From Oleispira sp036960605 (GTDB lineage Bacteria > Pseudomonadota > Gammaproteobacteria > Pseudomonadales > Oceanobacteraceae), in the NCBI GenBank assembly GCA_036960605.1, contig JBALXI010000009.1, positions 1 through 64,000 of the forward strand: a stretch of 64,000 bases of DNA, read 5' to 3'. The position numbers were made by a program, and so were the translations under genes. The notes under the pieces were generated by a model. The model saw only the letters and a program-made list of their open reading frames with translations, did not search any database and had not been told where the DNA came from. Of the stretch, positions 33,486 to 42,353 are shown piece by piece (within the stretch, counting starts at the first letter, position 1; every line of letters starts with the position of its first letter).

Positions 33486-34619
33486 TTAAACCAACTGCAT
33501 CAAACTATCTTTCGAATAATCCTGCAATTCATCTAAACGGTTTTCGCGAACTTTAATAACCCACTCAGGGTCTTGAATTAAAGCGCGGCCAACGGCTACC
33601 AGCTCAAATTCATTTTGTGCAACTCTTTCAGCGAGTTGAGTAATTGAGCTTGCTTCAATACCTGCTTTAGCAGACATTTCCATACCGTGTTCAGCACCAA
33701 CAAAACTGGTATTTAAACCCACACTGCCGACTGTAATTACAGGCTTGCCGGTAAGCTTCTTAGTCCAGCCAGCGAGGTTTAAATTGCCATCAATAGGTGA
33801 GTTTTCAAATTCTTTTTCCCAGTAACGACGTGTGCTGCAATGGAAAATATCAACGCCAGCATCAACTAAAGGTGTTAAGAAAGCTTTTAGTTCTTCAGGC
33901 GTTTGTACTAAGCGCGCATCATAATCTTGCTGCTTCCATTGTGAGAAACGGAAAATGATTGGGAAGTCAGCACCGACACTAGCGCGGATAGCACTGACAA
34001 TTTCAGCTGCAAATTTAGTACGGGCAACCAAGTCACCACCATAGCTATCATCGCGCACGTTAGTGCCTTCCCAGAAGAACTGATCGATTAAATAACCATG
34101 TGCGCCATGAACTTCAACCGCATCAAAACCAACTTCTTTTGCATCGACTGCTGCTTGAGCAAACGCTTCAACTACGTCATCGATATCTTGCTGAGACATC
34201 GCAATACCGTTTTTCTTACCCGGCATGAATAGACCAGAAGGGCTATAACCCGGTACCGAAGGATCAGGATCAGCGCCTTCTTTACGCACAGAACCTACGT
34301 GCCATAACTGAGGCGCAATTTTTCCGCCTTTAGCATGTACGGCATCAACCACTTTTTTCCAGCCAGCCATTGCAGCTTCACCATGAATGGCAGGAACGCG
34401 AGGGTACCCATTGGCGGCTTTATGCCCAACGGTTGTTCCTTCGGTAATAATTAAACCGACTTCGTTTTCAGCACGACGTGCGTAATAAGCCACGACCAAA
34501 TCGTTAGGCACGCCACCGGGTGAAAATGTGCGCGTCATTGGCGCCATAACAATGCGGTTTTTTAATGACAGCGGACCTAACTCAATAGGTTGAAATAATG
34601 GAGATAAAGAAGTGCTCAT
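33486..34619 (-). CDS. Old Yellow Enzyme family NAD(P)H:flavin oxidoreductase
   Basis: A 377-residue FMN-dependent ene-reductase of the N-ethylmaleimide/xenobiotic reductase group. It begins SPLFQPIELGPLSLKNRIVMAPMTR, and has the HGAHGYLIDQFFWEGTNVR active-site block with the substrate-binding HxxH-like pair and RDDSYGG. A TetR regulator gene lies 45 nt upstream in the same direction, the usual partner of such enzymes, so it is probably induced by electrophiles such as quinones, maleimides or nitro compounds. Confidence 0.92.
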   Translation of the reverse strand: MSTSLSPLFQPIELGPLSLKNRIVMAPMTRTFSPGGVPNDLVVAYYARRAENEVGLIITEGTTVGHKAANGYPRVPAIHGEAAMAGWKKVVDAVHAKGGKIAPQLWHVGSVRKEGADPDPSVPGYSPSGLFMPGKKNGIAMSQQDIDDVVEAFAQAAVDAKEVGFDAVEVHGAHGYLIDQFFWEGTNVRDDSYGGDLVARTKFAAEIVSAIRASVGADFPIIFRFSQWKQQDYDARLVQTPEELKAFLTPLVDAGVDIFHCSTRRYWEKEFENSPIDGNLNLAGWTKKLTGKPVITVGSVGLNTSFVGAEHGMEMSAKAGIEASSITQLAERVAQNEFELVAVGRALIQDPEWVIKVRENRLDELQDYSKDSLMQLV

Positions 34620-34664
34620 AGTTTTCCTATTCTTTTTTTAATTGTTTAAGAATTACTTAAAGTT

Positions 34665-35273
34665 TTACAACGTACTGGGTTTTATAAGGTATTCGAATTG
34701 TGTCATCGTTTGTTGAAACAAATCTTTTCCGTGCAAGCGTGCGTAATACAATGCGCCCTTACAACTAAAAATAAATAAACTGGCGAGTGCCCGAGGGTCT
34801 TGATTAGCCGAAAACTCGTTATTCTTGATGCCGTCTTGTATCACCTGCGTGACCCAATCTAATTCATAATCATCTAAGGCTTTCACACGCTTTTTGATCG
34901 AGTCAGGCAGCTTATTCAAGTCGCTATAGAAGGCACTGATAGGGCAGAGCTTTTGTTCATTCAGGCTATGTTTCATAGCTGCACGTACGTAGCGTTCTAA
35001 CTTATTCCAATTAGAAGTGCCCTTCGCATCAAAGTGAGACAAGCCTTGCTCAAACCAATCTTGAGTCCAATCACACAGCGCCAAGCCTAAATCGACTTTC
35101 TTTGGAAAGTGATGGTGCACGCTGGCTTTAGTGATACCCAAGTGACGAGAGATATCCAGATAGCTAAAACCCTCAAAACCATTGGCTCGCAGCATATCGG
35201 CAGAGTATTCAACAATCTGCTGGCGGGTGCTTAGAGGTTCTATTTTGGGTGCTGCTTTGGCTTTCGCATTCAT
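34665..35273 (-). CDS. TetR-family repressor
   Basis: A 202-residue regulator with an N-terminal TetR helix-turn-helix (about residues 17-65; YLDISRHLGITKASVHHHFP) and an all-helical ligand domain. The order repressor then reductase on the minus strand resembles nemR-nemA. A perfect 12+2+12 palindrome at 35321-35346, about 50 bp before its start codon, is the likely operator, so it should repress its own operon. The inducer is unknown. Confidence 0.9.
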   Translation of the reverse strand: MNAKAKAAPKIEPLSTRQQIVEYSADMLRANGFEGFSYLDISRHLGITKASVHHHFPKKVDLGLALCDWTQDWFEQGLSHFDAKGTSNWNKLERYVRAAMKHSLNEQKLCPISAFYSDLNKLPDSIKKRVKALDDYELDWVTQVIQDGIKNNEFSANQDPRALASLFIFSCKGALYYARLHGKDLFQQTMTQFEYLIKPSTL

Positions 35274-35320
35274 AAGCTGTGTATTACTAAAATGTGATAT
35301 GGATATAATTTAACATTACT

Positions 35321-35346
35321 CAGCCTACCTACTGGTAGGTAGGCTG
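35321..35346. promoter_or_regulatory. 26-bp palindromic operator
   Basis: cagcctacctac (35321-35332) and gtaggtaggctg (35335-35346) are perfect inverted repeats around two bases. The site is 48 bp upstream of the TetR start codon and within the 253-nt divergent region shared with the YkgJ-type gene. Its length and symmetry match TetR-family operators. Confidence 0.75.
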
Positions 35347-35526
35347 GTCAATAGGTAAATTGTAAAGGGAAGTAACAGGGTGCGTTTGTGCACAAATACA
35401 CAAAAGGCTATTTCTGATGCATTTTTAGGCGGGTATAAATAGAAAAAGTCGGACGAAATCAGTGTATTATTAGAACGTTGGGTGCCAATAGATAACGAAT
35501 CGCATCGTAAAAAATAGTGGATATAA

Positions 35527-35880
35527 ATGTACAATAATCGAGATATTATCGTCCGACTGCGAGAGCAAATACCGTCGTTCGAGTGTGTGAAAGGCTGTCA
35601 CGATTGCTGTGGGCCAGTGACGACTTCCTCGGAAGAAATGTCACGTCTGCCAGTGAAATCTGATGCTGAACATGATGAAGCACTAAACGACCTTCGCTGC
35701 GTGCACCTTGGGCCAGATGGCTGCACTGTGTACGAAGATAGACCTTTGATTTGCCGCTTATTTGGTACAACCCCGCGTATGGCTTGTCCGAATGATCGTC
35801 GTCCAGAAGATATGGTTGATGAAGAAGTTGAGCTTGATGTTCATCATTTTATCGCTAATACACGGCAGGTATTGGTCTAG
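35527..35880 (+). CDS. YkgJ-type cysteine-cluster protein
   Basis: A 117-residue protein with the zinc/iron-chelating CxCxxCC domain: FECVKGCHDCCG near residue 23 followed by LRCVHLGPDGCTVYEDRPLICRLFG. The cysteine spacing matches the YkgJ family, whose biochemical role is not settled. It is divergent from the TetR gene and is followed 34 nt later by a GNAT enzyme on the same strand. The ribosome-binding site is weak. Confidence 0.85.
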   Translation: MYNNRDIIVRLREQIPSFECVKGCHDCCGPVTTSSEEMSRLPVKSDAEHDEALNDLRCVHLGPDGCTVYEDRPLICRLFGTTPRMACPNDRRPEDMVDEEVELDVHHFIANTRQVLV

Positions 35881-35914
35881 TTCGAAATAGTTTAGGGATA
35901 GCTCAGAGGTAGAT

Positions 35915-36412
35915 ATGGATATTAATCTTAGGCAAGTCAGGGATGTTGAGTTCGATGCGGTTTATGAAATACTTCATGAAAATGCCACTTGGCTTTTATC
36001 GAAAGACATTTTTCAGTGGCCCCTTGCTTGGCTTGAGTCAATACGCCCTGAGATAAGAGCATCAATCAAAGCTGAGTTATTTTATGCGGTCGAGCTTGAT
36101 AATGCTTTCGTCGCCGTATTAGAAATTAGATCTGCGCCTGAGATCTTGTGGGGCAATAATCAAGATGAAGCACTCTATATTCATAAACTTGCTATTCAGC
36201 GTAAATATTCCGATAGCAGTTTAGGTCGTAATATTCTGGCGTTAATGAAGACCGAAGCTAGGCAAAAAAATATCAACTTCCTACGCTTAGATTGTGTGGC
36301 GCATAACAATAAACTCAGAGAATATTATGAATCTTGTGGGTTTAATCTAAAAGGCATCGTCGATGCTGGGGAAGTTAACTTTGCTTTGTATGAGCATCAG
36401 ATTCAGCGCTGA
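35915..36412 (+). CDS. GNAT-family N-acetyltransferase
   Basis: A 165-residue protein with the GNAT fold. The acetyl-CoA-binding region is YIHKLAIQRKYSDSSLGRNIL, and the C-terminal FLRLDCVAHNNKLREYYESCGF is the typical strand 5 and 6 segment with the active-site region. Substrate unknown. It may share a transcript with the YkgJ-type gene upstream. Confidence 0.87.
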   Translation: MDINLRQVRDVEFDAVYEILHENATWLLSKDIFQWPLAWLESIRPEIRASIKAELFYAVELDNAFVAVLEIRSAPEILWGNNQDEALYIHKLAIQRKYSDSSLGRNILALMKTEARQKNINFLRLDCVAHNNKLREYYESCGFNLKGIVDAGEVNFALYEHQIQR

Positions 36413-36486
36413 AAAACCTTTCTACTATGTTAAAATCACCTCATTACTATTTTCTCTATTACGCTCCCTTATAAATTGGACACATT

Positions 36487-37167
36487 ATGATTCCTTGGAC
36501 TCTATTAGGCTTAGCCAAAATTCCGAATAACGGCGGTGAGTTAGAGTTAACTCAGCGTGACAAAGAATTTTCTATTCATATGAAAGGTGTCCGTGGGGAA
36601 CTCATGAATAGCCGCATGCACAGTTCTGAATTAGCCTTGTCTGATTTGGGCTGCGCTCATGTGAAGAATACTGAGAATGCTAAAACACTAGTTGGTGGCA
36701 TGGGCATGGGCTTTACTTTGGCGGCTGCGCTGAAGGCGACCAAGCCAAGTTCTAAGGTTGTTGTGGCAGAACTAGTACCTGATGTCATCGAATGGAATAA
36801 AGGCCCTTTAGGTGAGTGCGCAGGCAGACCGCTAGATGACAGTCGAGTGATTGTTCATGTGGGTGATGTGGCGCAGTTGTTCAAAGCTAAGCAACCTGAG
36901 TTCGATGCCATTTTATTAGATGTCGATAACGGCCCTGAAGGCTTCACCCATGGTGATAATAACAACTTGTATTCACTGGATAGTTTATCGGCTATTAGAC
37001 AAACGCTGAAACCTAAAGGTGTCTTAGCAGTATGGTCAGCCTGGCATGATCCTAAATTCACTACCCAGCTTAAAAAAGCCAAGTTCAAAGTTGAAACAAA
37101 AACGGTGAGAGCGCATAACGGTAAAGGCAGTCGCCATACGATATACCTAGCGGCGAAAGTATCATAA
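36487..37167 (+). CDS. Spermidine-synthase-like methyltransferase-fold protein
   Basis: A 226-residue protein of the spermidine/spermine synthase superfamily. It has TLVGGMGMGFTLAAAL as the nucleotide-binding glycine loop, VVVAELVPDVIEWN as strand 2, and AILLDVDNGPEGF where synthases have their catalytic aspartate. It is shorter than true spermidine synthases (about 285) and lacks most of the N-terminal beta domain, so the substrate may differ. It stands alone with a 74-nt upstream gap. Confidence 0.82.
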   Translation: MIPWTLLGLAKIPNNGGELELTQRDKEFSIHMKGVRGELMNSRMHSSELALSDLGCAHVKNTENAKTLVGGMGMGFTLAAALKATKPSSKVVVAELVPDVIEWNKGPLGECAGRPLDDSRVIVHVGDVAQLFKAKQPEFDAILLDVDNGPEGFTHGDNNNLYSLDSLSAIRQTLKPKGVLAVWSAWHDPKFTTQLKKAKFKVETKTVRAHNGKGSRHTIYLAAKVS

Positions 37168-37289
37168 GCTGAGATAGTGGTGATTTTGGGTTTAGTTACA
37201 AGTTACCTGTAAATATTTACGGAACTCTCTGTGACGTTTTATTTTAAATTTTGTAGTATTTATCAAATCGAAGGCTAATAGCTTCGATA

Positions 37290-37408
37290 TCACTGAATGG
37301 TGAAAAAAGGCAAACTGTGTGAAAACTCAGGACGCAAAGCCACCGGTCTAAGGTACAAATTTCTATTATTAGAAAATTTACTACGACAGCGGGGTTGCTG
37401 GACCAGTC
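37290..37408 (+). ncRNA. Cyclic-di-GMP-I riboswitch (GEMM-I)
   Basis: The conserved core of the GEMM-I aptamer is present in order: AGGCAAAC (37308-37315), the P1b stem ctgtgt-gaaa-actcag with its GAAA tetraloop, GGACGCAAAGCC (37330-37341), ACCGG-TCTAAGG as the tetraloop receptor side, a second variable hairpin (about 37350-37384) and AGCGGGGTTGCTGG (37388-37401). P1 can close through actg (37292) and cagt (37404). The aptamer lies 124 nt before a small secreted-protein gene. TTGCTGG (37395-37401) is complementary to CCAGCAA (37476-37482), a possible switch pairing. I am confident of the aptamer; on or off mode is not clear. Confidence 0.9.
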
Positions 37409-37531
37409 TTTATGCGTACTTCTTCGTAAAGCGAGAAAGTATTAATACGCATATCTAGGTGGCTTTTGGCCGCCCCCAGCAAATCACTGGTTACTTATAT
37501 CTTTTTAATAATTAAAAAGAAGGGCATAACT

Positions 37532-37765
37532 ATGTTTGATTTGAAAAAAAATATGGGATTAATCATCTTATCCGTAGTCGCTAATAGTGCTTATGCAACA
37601 CTCACGTTGCCGACCTCAAGTCTGTCTTTGAATTTTGAGCGAGAGGTTCGTAAAATATCTGAACCGTTAGACAAGGTGACGTTGCCGCGGGACAAAGAAC
37701 AGACATTAGGCCAAGCAGAGGGCGATGAAAGCGACTATCAGTTAGTATGTTCAGCTAAAACATAA
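37532..37765 (+). CDS. Small secreted protein under c-di-GMP riboswitch
   Basis: A 77-residue product starting at ATG 37532 behind agaaggg. It has a signal peptide (MFDLKKNMGLIILSVVANS, likely cut after AYA) and a mature part of about 54 residues (TLTLPTSSLSLNFEREVRK...) with one cysteine near the end (LVCSAKT). I do not recognise the family. Its only clear neighbour upstream is the GEMM-I riboswitch, so its synthesis should follow cyclic-di-GMP; an exported matrix, pilus-related or adhesion accessory role is a guess. Confidence 0.7.
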   Translation: MFDLKKNMGLIILSVVANSAYATLTLPTSSLSLNFEREVRKISEPLDKVTLPRDKEQTLGQAEGDESDYQLVCSAKT

Positions 37766-37887
37766 CCCCTAGAAATACTTCACTTTTTACGGGTGTTCTT
37801 TCTAGTGCTATCGCGTTTGTATATAACGAGCGCACTATAAAGAACATCACGATCTTAATCATATCTCGTACTAGCCGATAACGTATC

Positions 37888-39096
37888 ATGGCTATCCATA
37901 ATCAAGTCTCGTCATTATTGAGCCAGTTGGCTAAACAACCGATGACGGAGACCGCTCGAAAACCTATTATTGCGCCGATTAATAGCGACGAACCCGTGCG
38001 CGCTGCTGTTAACCAAAATTCCTTTTCTGGCAGTGGTCTCAATCTAGAGCTCAGCTTATCGTCGGGGCAAGAAGTTGAAGTGAACATTCGAATCAATCAG
38101 GCGGGTGGCTTGAGTCAATTAGAGCTTGTCAGCGATTCTGAACTCAGTATTACAGATCAAAATAAACTCAGTGAATTTCTGAAGCAATTGAGCAGTGCCG
38201 TGACCGATCTTTTTAAAGGCAAGGGGGGGACTGATACTTTTAGCTTTGCTAATCAAAATGGCATAGAAGATATTGAATTAAATGTTTATCAAGATAATGG
38301 CAACGAAAAACAGACACTGAATTTTGATAAAGAAGGGCGTGGTAGTGGCCGTAAAGTAGAAGCGTCATGGCGTGAATATGATCGAGCTAATAGTGTTGAA
38401 GAGCATCATGATTTTTCTTTAACGAAACAAGCTAAGCGAGATGATCAAACCGCTATTTATGGCGCCACGAGCTATCAATGGTTACTCGACCAAGTCGATA
38501 CCGCCATGTCGGCTCTTGACGATAAGCCACAAGGAAAAGAGTTAGCCAATTTTTTTAACTCCGGAATCCGAGCACTTTTTTCAACGGTTAATGCTGGCAG
38601 TGCTTTATTACAAGAATTAGGGGCGAGCGGGGTGCAAGCCAAAGCCTTTATTGGCCGTAGTATTCAGGTATTAGCGAGTGATCACCTAGCTAAAAAGACG
38701 GTAAGTGAACAGAAGCAGATGAATGCTTTACCTGACTTTAATATGAGTTTTTCTTCCCAGCGGCAAACGTTGGGCTCTACACAAAATGAATATCAACTCG
38801 ATATGAGCATTTCACAAAATAGCGATCAGTCGCTCAGCGAAGATAAAGACAAGAGTTATCAAAGTCAGAATCGACGCTTACGCATGGACTATCAATCAGC
38901 GCGTCAGCAAGCGGTGTATGAATATACCTGGACACGAGATGAAAGCCTGCGCAATGTCTTTGAAAAGGGAAGCCTAGCCTCGACTCACTACCGTATTGAA
39001 GAAAGAATACAATCTCAGTTGCTCGGTGATCCCAGTGCTGACGAAGCGGTTGAGTATAAAAATAGAGATGATAATTACTTTAGGAAAAACACCTAG
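37888..39096 (+). CDS. Uncharacterised protein, 402 residues
   Basis: I do not recognise this family. The protein has no signal peptide or membrane segment, is hydrophilic and rich in Gln, Ser and Asp. Residues 50-150 look like beta strands (GLNLELSLSSGQEVEVNIRI, FANQNGIEDIELNVYQD), the centre is helical (ASGVQAKAFIGRSIQVLASDHLAKK), and the last third is strand-like again (FSSQRQTLGS...YQLDMSIS). It follows the riboswitch-controlled gene by 122 nt and ends four bases from the convergent antiporter stop. The start lacks a good ribosome-binding site. Function unknown. Confidence 0.75.
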   Translation: MAIHNQVSSLLSQLAKQPMTETARKPIIAPINSDEPVRAAVNQNSFSGSGLNLELSLSSGQEVEVNIRINQAGGLSQLELVSDSELSITDQNKLSEFLKQLSSAVTDLFKGKGGTDTFSFANQNGIEDIELNVYQDNGNEKQTLNFDKEGRGSGRKVEASWREYDRANSVEEHHDFSLTKQAKRDDQTAIYGATSYQWLLDQVDTAMSALDDKPQGKELANFFNSGIRALFSTVNAGSALLQELGASGVQAKAFIGRSIQVLASDHLAKKTVSEQKQMNALPDFNMSFSSQRQTLGSTQNEYQLDMSISQNSDQSLSEDKDKSYQSQNRRLRMDYQSARQQAVYEYTWTRDESLRNVFEKGSLASTHYRIEERIQSQLLGDPSADEAVEYKNRDDNYFRKNT

Positions 39097-39099
39097 TTT

Positions 39100-40317
39100 C
39101 TAGAGTGTCTTTTTGATCAGCCATGGCATGAGTGGCGCTTGTATAAATAATGTGAAGAGCACCATGCCATAAATAATGGCTTGTACTGTGTACCAACCAG
39201 GCACAGTGGTTGGAATAGACAGTGCCAGAGCAATACCGACCCCTCCTCGTAATCCACCCCACATCATGACATTTTGATAACTAAAAGAAATTCTCTCTTG
39301 CTTCGGAATTGTATTTATTAGCGGCGTGAAACCGTAGATTACGATAGCCCGACTAATCGTGGCCGCGCCGATGCCCAGTAGCATGGCAAACCATTGGTCT
39401 TTAAACATATCGACGGTAATCGTCACGCCCATTAATACAAATACGATGACATTGGCGATGTAACCATTGAGTTCCCATAGTTCAGAGCTAAAGCCTTCTT
39501 CTTTTTGTGAGAATAGCTGGCTTAGCCTGCGGCTTTCTCCTAACCAAAGCCCACTAATAAGAACCGCGATGATGCCGGAAACATGGAAACTGTGTTCTGC
39601 GATATAAAAAGGCAGCGCCATGGCTAATAAGCTAATAATCCCACGACCGATATTAGACGTTATTAAACGATACAGTAACGAGAAGCAATATCCCGCAACC
39701 AGACCAATGGCGATTCCTCCGCCTACCGTCACTGTAAATTGCCCGACAGCGCTTTGCCATTCTATTACTCCTTCAGTACTGCTTAATGCCATGATAACTA
39801 AGCTAAAGCAGACGACAGCCGTTGCATCGTTGAATAAGCTTTCTCCTTCTACCAGTGCGGTCAAACGGGGGGAGGCGCCAACGGCTTTAAACATCGCGAC
39901 GACAGCAACGGGGTCGGTTGCCGCTAGAATGATTCCGGCCAATAATGCAGTCAGTACTGGAAAAGCCTGTGGATAACCTATGCCGATAAATATCAGATAA
40001 CCACAAATGAAAGCCGATATTAAAAGTGCGGGTACGGCCAATACAATAACCGGCAACCAATTTTTCATCAGCAGTCTAGTAGGCATATGATAGGCCGATT
40101 CAAAGACTAGGATGGGGACTAAAATATGGAGAATAATATCGCGGAAACTATCCCAGCGTAGGCCGGTATCATAACCGAGGCCCGTCCAAACTTCTGAGCC
40201 GATGAAACCAAGCAATACAAGAATAGCAGTAAAGGGAATGGGGAAGCGTGTAAGGTAAGGCTCAATCAATGCGGCGAATAAGACAAGGCATAATAAAATG
40301 ATGATAGAGGCTGGCAT
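39100..40317 (-). CDS. CPA1-type cation:proton antiporter
   Basis: A 405-residue inner-membrane protein with about 12 hydrophobic helices. ATDPVAVVAMFK and EGESLFNDATAVV are the ion-binding motifs of sodium/proton antiporters of the CPA1 (NhaP) family, and GGLRGGVGIALALS appears near the C-terminus. It lacks the long cytoplasmic regulatory tail of some relatives. Role: sodium or potassium/proton exchange, consistent with a marine habitat. It is on the minus strand with the cyclase gene upstream by 73 nt. Confidence 0.92.
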   Translation of the reverse strand: MPASIIILLCLVLFAALIEPYLTRFPIPFTAILVLLGFIGSEVWTGLGYDTGLRWDSFRDIILHILVPILVFESAYHMPTRLLMKNWLPVIVLAVPALLISAFICGYLIFIGIGYPQAFPVLTALLAGIILAATDPVAVVAMFKAVGASPRLTALVEGESLFNDATAVVCFSLVIMALSSTEGVIEWQSAVGQFTVTVGGGIAIGLVAGYCFSLLYRLITSNIGRGIISLLAMALPFYIAEHSFHVSGIIAVLISGLWLGESRRLSQLFSQKEEGFSSELWELNGYIANVIVFVLMGVTITVDMFKDQWFAMLLGIGAATISRAIVIYGFTPLINTIPKQERISFSYQNVMMWGGLRGGVGIALALSIPTTVPGWYTVQAIIYGMVLFTLFIQAPLMPWLIKKTL

Positions 40318-40390
40318 GATAAACGCCTTAGTCGATGTTTTATGTGAGTATAGTTGTTGGTGAACTTATCGGAGGCATAAAAATAGGAAG

Positions 40391-42202
40391 CTAAGCCTGT
40401 TTAATGGTCGGATCATTTATTTCATAAATCACTTGATTACGGCCATGCTCCTTCGCCACGTATAAAAAATCGTCGGCTTGTTTAAGTAGGGTGCTTTCAG
40501 CTTCGTGATGTGACGGAATGCAGCAAGCTAAACCAAGACTGGCAGTGACAGACAACGTTTGATCCTGCCATTCTACTTTTAATCCTTCTATCTGCTTGCG
40601 AATATTGTCGGCGACTAGATACGCACCTGCTTGAGGTGTATTAGGCAATAATACAGTGAACTCCTCACCGCCATAGCGTGAGACGGCATCACTTGGGCGC
40701 TTTACAACATCTTGAATCGAGTTGGCAACGGCCTTTAATACCGCATCGCCTGCTTGGTGGCCATAGTTATCATTGAATAATTTAAAGTGATCAATATCGA
40801 TCATGAGTAATGAAATGCAAGATTTTTCTCGATAGGCACGACGATATTCGCTTGAAAATTTATGATCAAAATAATGGCGATTCTTAACTTGAGTTAACGA
40901 GTCTGTTATCGAGGCCGTTTGTAAGTGATCATTTAATACTTCTAGCTCCTCTGTCCGTTCACGAACTTTATTATCAAGCTCTTGATTGGCTTTAATTTGG
41001 ACCTCTAGCATTCGCTGCTGAGTTTCTATGCGGGCTTTACGCTCGCTATTAATTCTATCTGCCAAGCCTAAGGCCAGTAATATAACTTCTAATACAGCGC
41101 CTATTTCGATGGCATGTTCGGTTAACGTATTAATGGGTAGTAGGCCAAACTTTTGACCGCTGTAGAGTAAAAATCCAATTAATACAGTGGTCCATGCAAA
41201 AATGAACATCATGATTTCTCGGCTTTTACTACGTGACCATTCTTGCAGTGTCGAGAACATGGCGATGGCTGCAGCAACGATCGCAAGCGTCGCCCCGACT
41301 CTAATCATTATGGAGTAAGGAAGTATCAGCGCTGCAACTGAGTAGGCAATCGAGAACCAAACAAATGATAAAATCAGTCGGTTAAGGCTAGGCCGGACAG
41401 TGGCCAGCTTCAGAAATGTAGAACTGAATAGTGCGCCGAAAATAATCACGGGACCAATTAAAAATACCACCGAGAGTTCATGAACGGAGGGGCTCCTAGG
41501 CCATAGAAACTGATATGCCCAGCCGTGAATGCTGGCCATGAATAAGGTGAAGCTGGCGATATAAAAAACGTAATATAAATAGCTGCGTGCGCGAACAATT
41601 AAAAATATCACCGCATTGTAAAATAGCATGCTGATCAAAATGGCGTAAAAGGCCGCACTGGCAGCATTCTCAGTCGCAATGGTTTGCCAGAAATGGCTCT
41701 CTGTTTGCAGTGAAAGTGCAAGCTGAAGTGAGCTGGTGGTTTGTACATGCAGGTAGAGAGAATATTCTTGCTCGGTATTAATATCTAATGGAAAAACAAA
41801 GGTAGGTTGCTGAACGGGCCTTTCAGAAAAGGGTAGGGTATCGCCACTATGAAACTCTTGTACAAGGTCACCCCCGGCTAAAAGGTAGACGTCAACCTTG
41901 TCTAATAGTGGATAGTTACTGCGAAGGAACCAAGGCGTGCTCGTGCTGTGTATATTTTGCAGTGGAATGTTGAACCAAAAATGGCGTTGATTGAAGCCAA
42001 AGCTTGCTTCTGTGATGTCGATGTCATGCCAAGCTGTATCCTCTTGCTGACGCGCCTGATTCAATGTTAGTTCTTTATCATTACTTGAATACTTGGCCAT
42101 GCCAAAATAACTCAGTTTTTGTTCGTGATTAGCCAGTTGACTGGTGAATCCAACAAAAGAAATACACAGTAATATGAGAAGAAATCCAACCTGTTTCAGC
42201 AT
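40391..42202 (-). CDS. 7TM sensor diguanylate cyclase
   Basis: A 603-residue membrane enzyme that should make cyclic-di-GMP. Order: signal peptide (about 1-22), periplasmic 7TMR-DISMED2 sensor (about 35-165; DIDITEASFGFNQRHFWF), seven membrane helices (about 180-375), a coiled coil (395-430), then a GGDEF domain (435-595). The active site is RYGGEEF and the inhibitory I-site RPSD lies five residues before it, so product feedback is likely. It lies about 3 kb from the c-di-GMP riboswitch, so a local signalling link is possible but unproved. Confidence 0.95.
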   Translation of the reverse strand: MLKQVGFLLILLCISFVGFTSQLANHEQKLSYFGMAKYSSNDKELTLNQARQQEDTAWHDIDITEASFGFNQRHFWFNIPLQNIHSTSTPWFLRSNYPLLDKVDVYLLAGGDLVQEFHSGDTLPFSERPVQQPTFVFPLDINTEQEYSLYLHVQTTSSLQLALSLQTESHFWQTIATENAASAAFYAILISMLFYNAVIFLIVRARSYLYYVFYIASFTLFMASIHGWAYQFLWPRSPSVHELSVVFLIGPVIIFGALFSSTFLKLATVRPSLNRLILSFVWFSIAYSVAALILPYSIMIRVGATLAIVAAAIAMFSTLQEWSRSKSREIMMFIFAWTTVLIGFLLYSGQKFGLLPINTLTEHAIEIGAVLEVILLALGLADRINSERKARIETQQRMLEVQIKANQELDNKVRERTEELEVLNDHLQTASITDSLTQVKNRHYFDHKFSSEYRRAYREKSCISLLMIDIDHFKLFNDNYGHQAGDAVLKAVANSIQDVVKRPSDAVSRYGGEEFTVLLPNTPQAGAYLVADNIRKQIEGLKVEWQDQTLSVTASLGLACCIPSHHEAESTLLKQADDFLYVAKEHGRNQVIYEINDPTIKQA

Positions 42203-42353
42203 GTTTGAGCTATATCATGATAACGAAAGATAGCTCTAGTATAGTTAATCTATTTGGAAGCGATTGTTCATTTACTGAATTAGGCATTATTAATCAATAG
42301 GGTACGTTATAATTATGGCATTCGATTGATCGATTCATTTTGGAGTAGACGGC

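Noticed and set aside
39620..39976. Plus-strand open frame of 118 codons inside the antiporter gene
   Set aside because: It is antisense to a clear membrane-protein gene and has no recognisable protein features.
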